Part shown: piece after piece, positions 37,080-45,354 of the stretch
Layout of the letters: the number at the start of each line of letters is the position of its first letter
Position numbering within the stretch: position 1 is the stretch's first letter
Assembly (NCBI RefSeq): GCF_023016045.1
Contig: NZ_JALKAP010000008.1
Span: 62,001-126,000 of the forward strand
Direction of reading: 5' to 3'
Source of the DNA: Marinobacter sp. S6332
GTDB lineage: Bacteria > Pseudomonadota > Gammaproteobacteria > Pseudomonadales > Oleiphilaceae
Length of the DNA: 64,000 bases
Position numbers and translations under genes: made by a program
The notes under the pieces: model-generated
Told to the model about the DNA's origin: nothing
The model's database searches: none
The model's input: the letters and a program-made list of their open reading frames with translations, nothing else

Positions 37080-37230
37080 TTTCAGGAACCGCTTCGAGCA
37101 CCCGCAAGCGGGTCCGGACAGCAATCATAGATTGCTGTCGTTCGGCTGCGCATGAAGCTTCGCTTCATAAACGCTTGCCTCACCCCTGTGGCTTGTCTCC
37201 GGCCGTCCTTGGCCTACGACATTCCTGAAA
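37080..37230. repeat. Composite hairpin element D, in the oadB-dnaE2 intergenic region
   Basis: The 306 bp between oadB and dnaE2 contains no gene. After the terminator it holds an outer 9 bp stem (37080-37088 with 37222-37230) enclosing a row of perfect small hairpins: 37100-37113, 37117-37139 (10 bp stem, ATA loop), 37152-37168 (7 bp stem) and 37201-37214 (GGCC/GGCC around GTCCTT). The last third resembles the cap of element C. It appears to be a degenerate or compound member of the same family. Confidence 0.6.
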
Positions 37231-37284
37231 ATCAGCCCCGCACCAACTCTTTGATCTTCGGTATTCGCCTTCTTAAAGACTGAT

Positions 37285-40200
37285 TTAATGAAAATCTCGT
37301 GAGGTGACTGGAAGCGCCTGTATCAGATGACTCAGGTCCGAGAGTTTTCCCGCCATAACATGAACAATCTCTCCCTCTCTTTCCAGAATGCCTTTTACGT
37401 GCAGCAACCGTGCGGTGAGTAACGGTTTGCGCTGGCGGCGGGCGGTTTCGAGCCAGACGACAACGTTTACGTTGCCGGTTTCGTCTTCCAGGGTTACGAA
37501 GGTAACGCCGGAGGCGGAGCCGGGGCGTTGGCGGCCGGTTACCAACCCGGCTACCTGTACGGGGATGCCAGCCTTGGTGGTTTTGAGTTGTTCGGCGCTC
37601 AGGCAGAGCTGTAGGTGGCCTTGTTCCCGAAGCAGGGCCAGTGGGTGGCGTTGGAGGGTTAGGCCTTGGCTGGCGTAGTCGGCGAGGATGTTTTGGCCTT
37701 CTGTGGGTTCCGGTAGCAGGTCGCAGGTTTCCGGTTCGTAGTTTTCTTTGTCTTCTGCTGCTTCTATCCCGGCAAAAAGTTCACTGGGTTTTTCATGGGC
37801 CAGTAGTTGCCAGTAAGCTTGGTGGCGGTTGCTGGAGAAAGCAGGCATGGCGTTGGTACCGGCGAGGAGTTCCATTTCCCTTTGATTGAGGTCTGCCAGA
37901 CGGCGTAGTTCGGATGAGGAGCGGTAGCCGGTTGCTGGGCGGTGCAGGTTCAGGCGTTGTGATGCGTTTTCCGAGAGACCCCGGATAATTCTTAAACCCA
38001 AGCGCAGTTGCAGGTCAGCGCCCTCTAGAGTGTGGTCCCACTGGCTCTTGTTAATGTCTGGGGGCAGTGCCACTACGTTATGGCGTTTGGCATCCTGTAG
38101 CAGTTGCGACGGAGAGTAGAATCCCATGGGTTGGCTGTTGAGTAGGGCGCAGTAGAAGGCTGCTGGGTAGTGGCGTTTGATCCAGGCGGAGACGTAAACG
38201 AGCAGAGCGAAGCTGGCGGCGTGGGATTCGGGGAAACCATAGCCACCGAAGCCGCAGATCTGCAGGTAGAGTCGTTCGGCAAAGTCGGCATTGTGGCCAC
38301 GTGCCAGCATGCCGTTGATGAGTTTTTCCCGGAAGGGGGTCATGTCGCCGTGGGATTTCCAGGCGGCCATGGCGCGGCGGAGTTGGTCGGCTTCGCCAGC
38401 GGTAAAACCCGCGGCAACCATGGCGAGTTTGATGACCTGTTCCTGGAAAATGGGCACGCCTAGCGTGCGTTCCAACACGCCACGGATGGCGTCGTTGGGG
38501 TAGTCCACTGGCTCCAGTCCGTGTTTGCGGCGCAGGTAGGGGTGCACCATGTCGCCCTGGATGGGGCCAGGGCGGACTATGGCTACTTCGATCACCAGGT
38601 CGTAGAAAGTTTCGGGTTTCAGTCTCGGCAGCATGTTGATCTGGGCGCGGGATTCCACCTGAAATACGCCAATGCTGTCGCCTTTTTGCAGCATGTTGTA
38701 GGTAGCCCGGTCTTCTCGTGGAATGTCCTGCATGCGAAAGGGGTGACCTTTCTGCTGGCTGATTAGTTCGAGAGCCTTGCGGATGGCCGTGAGCATGCCC
38801 AGTGCGAGTACGTCCACTTTCATCAGACCCAGGCTTTCCAGGTCGTCTTTGTCCCACTGGATAACAGTGCGGTCTGCCATGGCGGCGTTTTCCACGGGCA
38901 CCAATTCGCTTAGCGGGCCAGAGCTGATAACAAAGCCCCCCACATGTTGAGAGAGGTGGCGGGGGAAGCCGAGCAGGGTGTTCACCAGAGCAAAGAACTG
39001 GTCTGCGACTTTCGGGTTGCGGGTCAGGCGTTTGTCGAGAATCTGCTGGCGCCAGTTGGTGGCTTTGTCTCGCCAGTCGATGCCTTCCAGCAGTTGTTCC
39101 ACTAGTGCTGGATCAAACCCCAGAGCCTTACCAACGTCGCGAATAGCGCTCTTTGGGCGATAGCGGATAACTGTGGCTGCCAATGCCGCCCGCCCTCGGC
39201 TATAGCGTTGGTAGATGTACTGAATCACTTCTTCCCGGCGTTCGTGTTCAAAGTCCACGTCGATATCCGGCGGCTCGTTTCTGTCTTTGGAGATGAAGCG
39301 TTCAAACAGCAGGTCGACCTGGGCCGGGTTTACTTCGGTAATGCCCAGGCAATAGCACACGGCGGAGTTGGCTGCAGAGCCTCGTCCCTGACATAGAATG
39401 CCCTGACTGCGTGCGAAGGCAACTATGTCGTGGATGGTGAGGAAGTAGTGTTCGTACTTCATCTCGGAAATCAGCCCCAATTCTTTGTGGATCAGGGCCT
39501 GAACAGACAATGGCGTGCCTGACGGATAGCGTTTCTGTTCACCTTGCTGCGTTAAACGCTTCAGATAGGCAGCCGGGGTTTCACCCTCTGGAACCAGGTC
39601 TGGGGGATATTCGTAACGCAAGCTGCCTGGCTCAAAGGTGCACTGTTGAGCAATGCGTACAGATTCTTGCAGCCAGGCTTCCGGGAACAACCGGTGCAAT
39701 ACCGATAGGGGGCGTAGGTAGCGCTCGCCATTCTGGAACAGGCAATGGCCGGCCTTTTCAAGGCTGGTGTGATTACGGAGGGCTGTGAGCACGTCTTGCA
39801 AGGGCTGGCGTTGCCGGTTGTGCATGTGAGCTTCGCCAACGGCCGTAATCGGGCATCGTAAATGGTCACTAAGCCAGCGGGCTCTGGCCAGTTGTTGCTC
39901 TTCGCCAGATTCCAGGGTTCGGGCGGCGGCAATCCAAAGGCGGTGTTCAAACAGCCGGAGCAACCATTCGCCACAGGCCAGAGCCTGATCGGCATCGGCT
40001 TCAGCTGGTGAGGGCGGCAACCACAGGCACAGGCAGTCATCCAGAGCATGGGTTTCCGCATCGCTATGGAAAAGCTGATATTGGCCTTTTTCGGCCCGGC
40101 GCCGGCCGGTGGTTATAAACTGGCAAAGCTGGCCGTAACCTTTTCGGGTACGGGCCAGAAGAATGAATCGGGGGGCGCTGGCACCGGCTGGGCTATCAGC

Positions 40201-40416
40201 CAACTCAAACCAGCTTCCGGTAATCAGTTTTACCGGGCTTTCTTTCAGTGCCGCCCAGGCGCGGGGAATGCCTGCAACCGAACAGGCGTCGGTAATGGCC
40301 AGTGCGGTATACCCAAGCTCTGCGGCGCGCTCTGCCAGCTCATGGGGATGAGAAGCTCCGGTCAGAAAGGTGAAATTGCTGAAGCAAAACAACTCAGCAT
40401 AAGGAGGTTCATTCAT
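37285..40416 (-). CDS. dnaE2: Error-prone DNA polymerase DnaE2 (ImuC)
   Basis: A C-family polymerase of 1043 residues that performs damage-induced mutagenic synthesis with ImuA and ImuB. It has the N-terminal PHP domain (FCFSNFTFLTGASHPHELAE), the catalytic aspartates in PDIDVDFEHERR, the palm and finger segments (RGSAANSAVCYCLGI, CGFGGYGFPESHA) and a C-terminal OB domain. It is shorter than replicative DnaE (about 1160), as usual for DnaE2. ATG 40416 overlaps the imuB stop by one base (TGATG). It is cotranscribed with imuA-imuB under LexA. Confidence 0.96.
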   Translation of the reverse strand: MNEPPYAELFCFSNFTFLTGASHPHELAERAAELGYTALAITDACSVAGIPRAWAALKESPVKLITGSWFELADSPAGASAPRFILLARTRKGYGQLCQFITTGRRRAEKGQYQLFHSDAETHALDDCLCLWLPPSPAEADADQALACGEWLLRLFEHRLWIAAARTLESGEEQQLARARWLSDHLRCPITAVGEAHMHNRQRQPLQDVLTALRNHTSLEKAGHCLFQNGERYLRPLSVLHRLFPEAWLQESVRIAQQCTFEPGSLRYEYPPDLVPEGETPAAYLKRLTQQGEQKRYPSGTPLSVQALIHKELGLISEMKYEHYFLTIHDIVAFARSQGILCQGRGSAANSAVCYCLGITEVNPAQVDLLFERFISKDRNEPPDIDVDFEHERREEVIQYIYQRYSRGRAALAATVIRYRPKSAIRDVGKALGFDPALVEQLLEGIDWRDKATNWRQQILDKRLTRNPKVADQFFALVNTLLGFPRHLSQHVGGFVISSGPLSELVPVENAAMADRTVIQWDKDDLESLGLMKVDVLALGMLTAIRKALELISQQKGHPFRMQDIPREDRATYNMLQKGDSIGVFQVESRAQINMLPRLKPETFYDLVIEVAIVRPGPIQGDMVHPYLRRKHGLEPVDYPNDAIRGVLERTLGVPIFQEQVIKLAMVAAGFTAGEADQLRRAMAAWKSHGDMTPFREKLINGMLARGHNADFAERLYLQICGFGGYGFPESHAASFALLVYVSAWIKRHYPAAFYCALLNSQPMGFYSPSQLLQDAKRHNVVALPPDINKSQWDHTLEGADLQLRLGLRIIRGLSENASQRLNLHRPATGYRSSSELRRLADLNQREMELLAGTNAMPAFSSNRHQAYWQLLAHEKPSELFAGIEAAEDKENYEPETCDLLPEPTEGQNILADYASQGLTLQRHPLALLREQGHLQLCLSAEQLKTTKAGIPVQVAGLVTGRQRPGSASGVTFVTLEDETGNVNVVVWLETARRQRKPLLTARLLHVKGILEREGEIVHVMAGKLSDLSHLIQALPVTSRDFH

Positions 40417-41834
40417 CAGCCAAACCAGCCATGTATAAACCAGCCTTCCCGCATATCCCGGAATACCCATGCAAGCTGCCCGCTATTCAGTTGGGCAATG
40501 TAATAATCCCGCTGTACACGCTGACCGTCCCACCAGCCGCCACTGATCCTTTCCGGGCCGGTAAACCATGCTTTCGGAGTTTCTGTAAGTGGTTGGGGGC
40601 CTTGTAGAAGCCACAGAGGGCGGCGAGGCAGTTGGTCTGTTGCTGCTATTGTTGCTGGGCTTGGTCGCCGCACTTCCGACGTGCGCCATGCCCGCTCAGG
40701 CCGATGATCAGCATTGGGTGCTAGCTGCTTGAGTGCAGTGGCCCCAAGTCTGGCTTGCAAGCGGCTGATCAGAGTATGCCAGGCTTCGTTCAGATCCTGA
40801 GTTTCGCCCAGCAGGTCCTGCCCGCCGGGCACTTCCCGCCCCAGAAACCGCTTAACCGTCAGGCGTAGTGAGGCGACCGGAGCCTGTAATGGCTGCTGCT
40901 CAAATCGCAGGCTGATCAGATTCAGGAAGGCTTCCGCCCGATGTTCGGGGCCGGATGTGCGGATGCGCAGGCGCGTTGGTTCCCCGCGTCTGTGTTGAAG
41001 TACCAGCAGCAAACAATCGGTATCCTGCTGGCGCCAACACAGATCCTTCTCAAGCTCAGTCAATATGCGGCGCAAGGGAAACATCAATCCTTGTGATTGC
41101 TCAATATCCTGCACAAAGTCTGCCTGTTGCCGAAAGTAGTGAGGCGGTTGCCAGGGTGCTTGAGGATCTGGTCTGGCGCCCTGAATTTTCTGGATATAGG
41201 CCAGGGTTTCCGGCGACAACCTGCGCGCCATTTCTGCCGGAGGTAAGTTGAATACTTCGCCCAGGGTATTCAGGCCAAGCCTTTGCAGGCGTGTGCAGGT
41301 GCGCCCGTCAAACTCCGCAGCCAGCAGTGGCATCGTGCCTAAGATCTGGAGAATACGGCCTGTGTCGGATGAGCATTCACCCAAGCCATTGCGTGCGACC
41401 AGACCCGCGGCTAGCGGTGTGTGACCAATGCCTATCCAGGCGGTAAGCTGACGTTCGTGTAGGACTTCTTCTATTGTTCGCCAAACAGCAGGAAGGCCAC
41501 CGTACATTCGCTGCAGGCTGCCGATTTCAGCCAGCAAGCCGTTAGTTGGAACCAGCACAATGTTAGCCACATAGCGGTATAACCAGCGGGCCTGGTCTTC
41601 CAGAATGCGGGCTTCTTGTGGCGGGTCTGCTCTTACTATTCCCAGCTCAGGCACAAGGCTAATGGCTGTTTTCAGCCGCATCCCAATCTTTACACCCAGG
41701 TTTCTGGCCGTTGGGCAGGCCTGTATTACTTTCTGCCCGGAGCCCTCAACAATCACCAGGGCAGCAACGTTTTCACCGGAACGGCGAATGTGATCCAGCA
41801 GCAAGTGAGGGAAGTGCAAGTGCAGCCAAAGCAT
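40416..41834 (-). CDS. imuB: ImuB, catalytically inactive Y-family polymerase-like protein
   Basis: ImuB is the hub of the mutasome: a Y-family-like protein that binds the beta clamp, ImuA and DnaE2. The 472-residue protein starts MLWLHLHFPHLLLDH, where active Y-family enzymes carry catalytic aspartates, and those acids are missing; the second acidic site is likewise altered (NGLLAEIGSLQRMYGG). The C-terminal DQLPRRPLWLL stretch (about residue 405) is the likely clamp-binding peptide. It lies 5 bp after imuA and overlaps dnaE2 by one base. Confidence 0.92.
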   Translation of the reverse strand: MLWLHLHFPHLLLDHIRRSGENVAALVIVEGSGQKVIQACPTARNLGVKIGMRLKTAISLVPELGIVRADPPQEARILEDQARWLYRYVANIVLVPTNGLLAEIGSLQRMYGGLPAVWRTIEEVLHERQLTAWIGIGHTPLAAGLVARNGLGECSSDTGRILQILGTMPLLAAEFDGRTCTRLQRLGLNTLGEVFNLPPAEMARRLSPETLAYIQKIQGARPDPQAPWQPPHYFRQQADFVQDIEQSQGLMFPLRRILTELEKDLCWRQQDTDCLLLVLQHRRGEPTRLRIRTSGPEHRAEAFLNLISLRFEQQPLQAPVASLRLTVKRFLGREVPGGQDLLGETQDLNEAWHTLISRLQARLGATALKQLAPNADHRPERAWRTSEVRRPSPATIAATDQLPRRPLWLLQGPQPLTETPKAWFTGPERISGGWWDGQRVQRDYYIAQLNSGQLAWVFRDMREGWFIHGWFG

Positions 41835-41839
41835 GAAGA

Positions 41840-42529
41840 TTACCGTGTCGCCGCGGGCCAGGGGCCTTGAACCACTCGGGGTGTTTCATGATGAAATAAG
41901 CTGGCCCGGTGAGCCATCGCCAGCGAGCAACGCTGGCCTGGCCAACTGCCACGGCGCTTTACCACATTCACTTTCAGGCCCTGTTGAACGTCAGGCTCCA
42001 AATCAAGGCGCAAGGCTGCCGGGGAGTTCTGTTCGGCATAGTGGCGATCACGGAAAAGCACGCACACATTGCTTCCGGCCTCGGCCGCCAACTGTAAACG
42101 CCGGATTTCCCGAGCGGCCAGTTTGCCGGGCCAGGCTATAACCAGGCCCGTAACCGGGGAGCGCAGGCAGTTTTCCAGAGTCCATAGGAAATCGCCTTTG
42201 TCTTCAGTGTGGACCATGATGACATGATCCAGATTGATACCTTCCCGTGCCAGTGCCGGGGCATAGGGCGTATGTGGCGGATTCAACCAGAACACGGTTT
42301 TACCGGTCTGCGACAGCTTCTGCATCAGCGGCATTAACAAAGTCAGCTCGCCAATACCGGGGGCATCCAGTAAGCATTCGCTCAAAGCGCCTCGGGGCCA
42401 GCCAAGCCCTCCGAGTTGGTTATCCAGAGCCTGATAACCGGTCGGTTCTGCCGCTTGAGTGGTTTTTGTATGCCTGTGCCCCTGCCAGACACGGGCGTCT
42501 TTCATTAGCGTGTTAAGAAGCTCGCTCAT
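41840..42529 (-). CDS. imuA: ImuA, SulA/RecA-like translesion synthesis accessory protein
   Basis: A 229-residue RecA-superfamily protein without a proper Walker A motif (LDAPGIGELTLL occupies that place). ImuA-type proteins accompany ImuB and DnaE2 and are needed for induced mutagenesis; some bind RecA and modulate it. Segments such as GYQALDNQLGGLGWPRGALSE and VFWLNPPHTPYAPALAREGI are typical. It is the first gene of imuA-imuB-dnaE2, with the LexA box 18-33 bp upstream of its ATG. No lexA gene is in the operon. Confidence 0.9.
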   Translation of the reverse strand: MSELLNTLMKDARVWQGHRHTKTTQAAEPTGYQALDNQLGGLGWPRGALSECLLDAPGIGELTLLMPLMQKLSQTGKTVFWLNPPHTPYAPALAREGINLDHVIMVHTEDKGDFLWTLENCLRSPVTGLVIAWPGKLAAREIRRLQLAAEAGSNVCVLFRDRHYAEQNSPAALRLDLEPDVQQGLKVNVVKRRGSWPGQRCSLAMAHRASLFHHETPRVVQGPWPAATR

Positions 42530-42540
42530 GGTGTAATCTC

Positions 42541-42568
42541 GGAATACTGTTTAAATATACAGTATTCC
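42541..42568. promoter_or_regulatory. LexA box controlling imuA-imuB-dnaE2
   Basis: CTGTTTAAATATACAG at 42547-42562 matches the gammaproteobacterial LexA consensus CTG-N10-CAG, with an A/T-rich centre. It sits in a longer palindrome with perfect 10 bp arms (42541-42550 and 42559-42568). The position, 18 bp before imuA, would block RNA polymerase until SOS induction. Confidence 0.93.
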
Positions 42569-42672
42569 GATGAGGCGCTGATTTCAAGACGCCAGTTGAT
42601 AAAATGAGTGGCCGGACCCATGTTGTATGGTGTGTAGCGGTAAAAACTCGGATATCAGCTCGGAGGTTGAGC

Positions 42673-43011
42673 ATGAATGGATTGGCTGAACAACGCTGTG
42701 AGGCGTGTAATGCGAACGCCCCCAAGGTAGCTGATGAAGAAAAGCTGTCACTGCATAAAGACGTTCAGGACTGGGAGATTCTCAGCGTCGATGGTGAAGA
42801 ACAGTTACGCCGGATATTCAAGTTCAAGAATTTTTCTCAAGCCTTGGCTTTTACCAACAAGGTGGGGGAGCTGGCTGAGAGAGAAAACCATCACCCGGCC
42901 ATCTTGCTGGAGTATGGCAAATCAACCGTAAGCTGGTGGACCCACGCAATTGGTGGGTTACACAAAAACGATTTCATCATGGCCGCGAGAACAGACTCGG
43001 CTTACCACTGA
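42673..43011 (+). CDS. phhB: 4a-hydroxytetrahydrobiopterin dehydratase
   Basis: PhhB dehydrates the carbinolamine made by phenylalanine hydroxylase, regenerating the pterin cofactor. The 112-residue protein has the active-site pattern [21 protein letters not shown] with paired histidines, plus the C-terminal [16 protein letters not shown] 42673 was chosen because CGGAGG lies 6 bp upstream; the frame extends to 42604 without a signal. No phhA is adjacent. The gene end overlaps the DUF2897 gene by 10 bp, tail to tail. Confidence 0.93.
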   Translation: MNGLAEQRCEACNANAPKVADEEKLSLHKDVQDWEILSVDGEEQLRRIFKFKNFSQALAFTNKVGELAERENHHPAILLEYGKSTVSWWTHAIGGLHKNDFIMAARTDSAYH

Positions 43012-43175
43012 TCGTCTTTTTTCTCTTGGGCTTCAAGTTCTGCTTTTCGCTTGCGGACTTTCTCCAGCTTGTCCTTCGGGATATGCATTTTGCTGGCCGA
43101 ATCCCGAAGCATGAATAGGCTGCCCAAGACCAGGCCCAAGGCAACGAGTATAAATATCCAGCCTATCATTGGCAT
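43002..43175 (-). CDS. DUF2897 family small membrane protein
   Basis: A 57-residue gene easily missed for its size. It begins [19 protein letters not shown], one membrane helix, then a short turn ([18 protein letters not shown]) and a very basic, then mixed charged helix ([18 protein letters not shown]). This is the DUF2897 pattern: N-terminal anchor with a charged cytoplasmic coil. AGGGAG precedes the ATG. Function is unknown. It overlaps the phhB end by 10 bp in convergent orientation. Confidence 0.82.
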   Translation of the reverse strand: MPMIGWIFILVALGLVLGSLFMLRDSASKMHIPKDKLEKVRKRKAELEAQEKKDDQW

Positions 43176-43313
43176 GGGTCAGGCTCCCTTTTTGGTTGTT
43201 GTCGTGTAGTAGAAGTGTTTTTCTATAGTGGAATGTCCCGGCCGGATTGGCAGAACATTCCATTCCTTATCATGCATTATGGCAGTGTATGCTAAAAACA
43301 GGAGTTCTATCAG

Positions 43314-43616
43314 ATGGCAAAGTTATTACAGGTTGATTTTCCGTTTACTGGTCCTTTTGGTGCAGAAATGGCTGAGGCACTGAAAGATCTTGCCGTTTCT
43401 ATCACTGAAGAGCCTGGCTTTATCTGGAAGATATGGACAGAGAATGCGTCTGAAAACGATGCTGGCGGGATTTACCTTTTTGAAACAGAAGAAACGGCTC
43501 AAGCTTATCTTGAGAAGCACACAGAAAGGCTCAAAGGGCTTGGTGTTGAAAAGGTTCATGGCAAGATTTTTGATGTGAATATGGACTTGTCGAAGATCAC
43601 TAACGGGCCTGTTTAA
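43314..43616 (+). CDS. YdhR-type putative monooxygenase
   Basis: A 100-residue single-domain protein of the dimeric alpha-beta-barrel type. [24 protein letters not shown], the [24 protein letters not shown] segment and the spaced acidic/aromatic residues match YdhR-like proteins, which resemble small cofactor-free monooxygenases, but the activity has not been shown for most members. It lies 62 bp upstream of the yghU-like gene in the same direction. Confidence 0.82.
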   Translation: MAKLLQVDFPFTGPFGAEMAEALKDLAVSITEEPGFIWKIWTENASENDAGGIYLFETEETAQAYLEKHTERLKGLGVEKVHGKIFDVNMDLSKITNGPV

Positions 43617-43678
43617 GGTTCCGGGATCAGCGCAGAATACACCCACTAGCAAAAACAGCATTCAAGGAGCCCGTCATT

Positions 43679-44560
43679 ATGAGCGATTCCAGTTACATCC
43701 CGCCCAAGGTCTGGAAGTGGGAGTCTGCAAGCGGTGGCGCTTTTTCAAATATCAACCGCCCCATTGCAGGCCCCACCCACAACAAAGAGCTTCCGGTTGG
43801 CAAGCATCCTTTTCAGCTTTATTCGCTGGCTACCCCCAACGGTGTGAAAGTAACAATAATGCTGGAAGAGCTTCTGGAATTGGGCATCAGTGAGGCTGAA
43901 TATGACGGCTGGCTGATTCGCATCAATGAAGGCGAGCAGTTCGGCAGTGGGTTTGTGGGCGTTAACCCCAACTCCAAGATTCCGGCGTTGTTTGATCACT
44001 CTCAGGGCCCAGCTGTTCGAGTATTTGAATCGGGTTCCATCTTGCTCTATCTGGCAGAGAAGTTTGATAAGTTCCTGCCGACGGATATCACAGCTCGTAC
44101 CGAGACCCTTAACTGGCTATTCTGGCAAATGGGCAGTGCGGCCTTTGTAGGCGGGGGCTTTGGACATTTCTTTGCTTATGCACCTGAGAAGTACGAGTAC
44201 CCGATTAATCGATACACCATGGAAGTGAAACGGCAGTTGGATGTACTGGATCGTCAGTTGGCCAATAATCAGTATATTGCCGGCGATGAATACACTATTG
44301 CCGATATGGCGGCCTGGCCTTGGTATGGCGCTCTGGTGACTAACGCCGTTTACGATGCCGCAGAGTTTCTTGAAGCACACACCTATACCAATGTGATGCG
44401 CTGGGCTCTGGAAATTAAAAAACGGCCAGCCGTTCAGCGTGGGCGCATGGTGAACCGCGCCTGGGGTGAGCCAGAAACCCAGTTGCATGAACGCCATGAT
44501 GCGAGCGATTTTGAGCACAAAACCCAGGATAAACTTGCTGGTGCCTCAGAAGATTCCTGA
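43679..44560 (+). CDS. yghU: Glutathione-dependent disulfide-bond oxidoreductase, YghU type
   Basis: A 293-residue glutathione transferase homologue of the Nu class, which reduces disulfides using two bound glutathiones. The opening YIPPKVWKWESASGGAFSNINRPIAGPTH is typical, followed by the thioredoxin-like part (YSLATPNGVKVTIMLEEL, then NPNSKIPAL and FESGSILLYLAEK) and the helical C-terminal domain (IADMAAWPWYG). It is near full length for YghU (288 in E. coli). Confidence 0.92.
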   Translation: MSDSSYIPPKVWKWESASGGAFSNINRPIAGPTHNKELPVGKHPFQLYSLATPNGVKVTIMLEELLELGISEAEYDGWLIRINEGEQFGSGFVGVNPNSKIPALFDHSQGPAVRVFESGSILLYLAEKFDKFLPTDITARTETLNWLFWQMGSAAFVGGGFGHFFAYAPEKYEYPINRYTMEVKRQLDVLDRQLANNQYIAGDEYTIADMAAWPWYGALVTNAVYDAAEFLEAHTYTNVMRWALEIKKRPAVQRGRMVNRAWGEPETQLHERHDASDFEHKTQDKLAGASEDS

Positions 44561-44592
44561 TTATCCAACTTTGACTCAACTCAGGCTTTTTG

Positions 44593-45318
44593 ATGATGTC
44601 TGATATTGCCTACATCGTTGGTTTGACGGCACTTGCCGGTATCTGCATTCCACTTGGCGGATTACTGGCAAGTGTTGAGCGCATTGGTCCCAACTGGCTG
44701 GAACAGGAGTTCCGGCACTTCCTGATTGCCTTGGGTGGTGGCATTTTGCTGGGCGCCGTGACCATAGTGCTGATACCGGAAGGGCAGTCGAGTATCGGTA
44801 ATTCGTTCTGGGCTATCCCAGCGATCATAGCTGGTGGCGTGCTGTTTTTCTGGGTAGAGCGAATGCTTGGCGTTCATCACCGGGAATCACCACAGCTAAT
44901 GGGCGTAATGCTGGATTTTGTACCTGAAGCCGCCGCTTTGGGTGGGTTGATCATAGTAAACCCAAGCCTCGCGCCCTTGATGGCGGTGCTGATTGCTATG
45001 CAAAATCTGCCTGAGGGCTTTAACGCCTATCGGGAGTTTCTGGATAAGCCGGGCTATACACCGAAGAAAACTCTGGCTGTCATGTCCAGTCTCGCAATGG
45101 CCGGGCCGGCCGCAGGGCTTCTTGGGTACTTCTTCCTGTCTGAGCAGCCCGTAGTGCTGGGAACCATAATGCTGGTGGCGTCTGGCGGGATTCTGTATCT
45201 GATTTTCCAGGATATAGCGCCTCAGTCCCGGCTGGACAAGCACTGGGGGCCTCCGCTTGGTGCGGTGCTGGGATTTTGCCTGGCATTGTTCAGCGATATG
45301 TTGGTTACGCAGGCCTGA
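44593..45318 (+). CDS. ZIP family metal transporter
   Basis: A 241-residue, roughly eight-helix divalent metal permease. The substrate motifs of ZIP transporters are partly kept: LDFVPEAAALGGLIIV in the fourth-helix position and MQNLPEGFNAYREF in the fifth, where Asn, Pro and Glu line the metal site; the histidines seen in zinc-specific members are mostly replaced. Two adjacent ATG codons (44593, 44596) could start it. It converges on the ftsH-like gene 36 bp away. Confidence 0.82.
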   Translation: MMSDIAYIVGLTALAGICIPLGGLLASVERIGPNWLEQEFRHFLIALGGGILLGAVTIVLIPEGQSSIGNSFWAIPAIIAGGVLFFWVERMLGVHHRESPQLMGVMLDFVPEAAALGGLIIVNPSLAPLMAVLIAMQNLPEGFNAYREFLDKPGYTPKKTLAVMSSLAMAGPAAGLLGYFFLSEQPVVLGTIMLVASGGILYLIFQDIAPQSRLDKHWGPPLGAVLGFCLALFSDMLVTQA

Positions 45319-45354
45319 GGCTTGTAGGAAAGCTTCAGGCCCGGGCCCGATAAC

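Noticed and set aside
36229-37128. A 299-codon minus-strand frame opposite the end of oadB
   Set aside because: Very rich in Gln, His, Asn and Thr, as expected for an antisense frame; it also runs through the oadB terminator and hairpin element D.
37016-37228. A 70-codon frame through the oadB-dnaE2 intergenic region
   Set aside because: It spans the terminator and the hairpin array, with no family match or ribosome site; the structure is better read as repeats.
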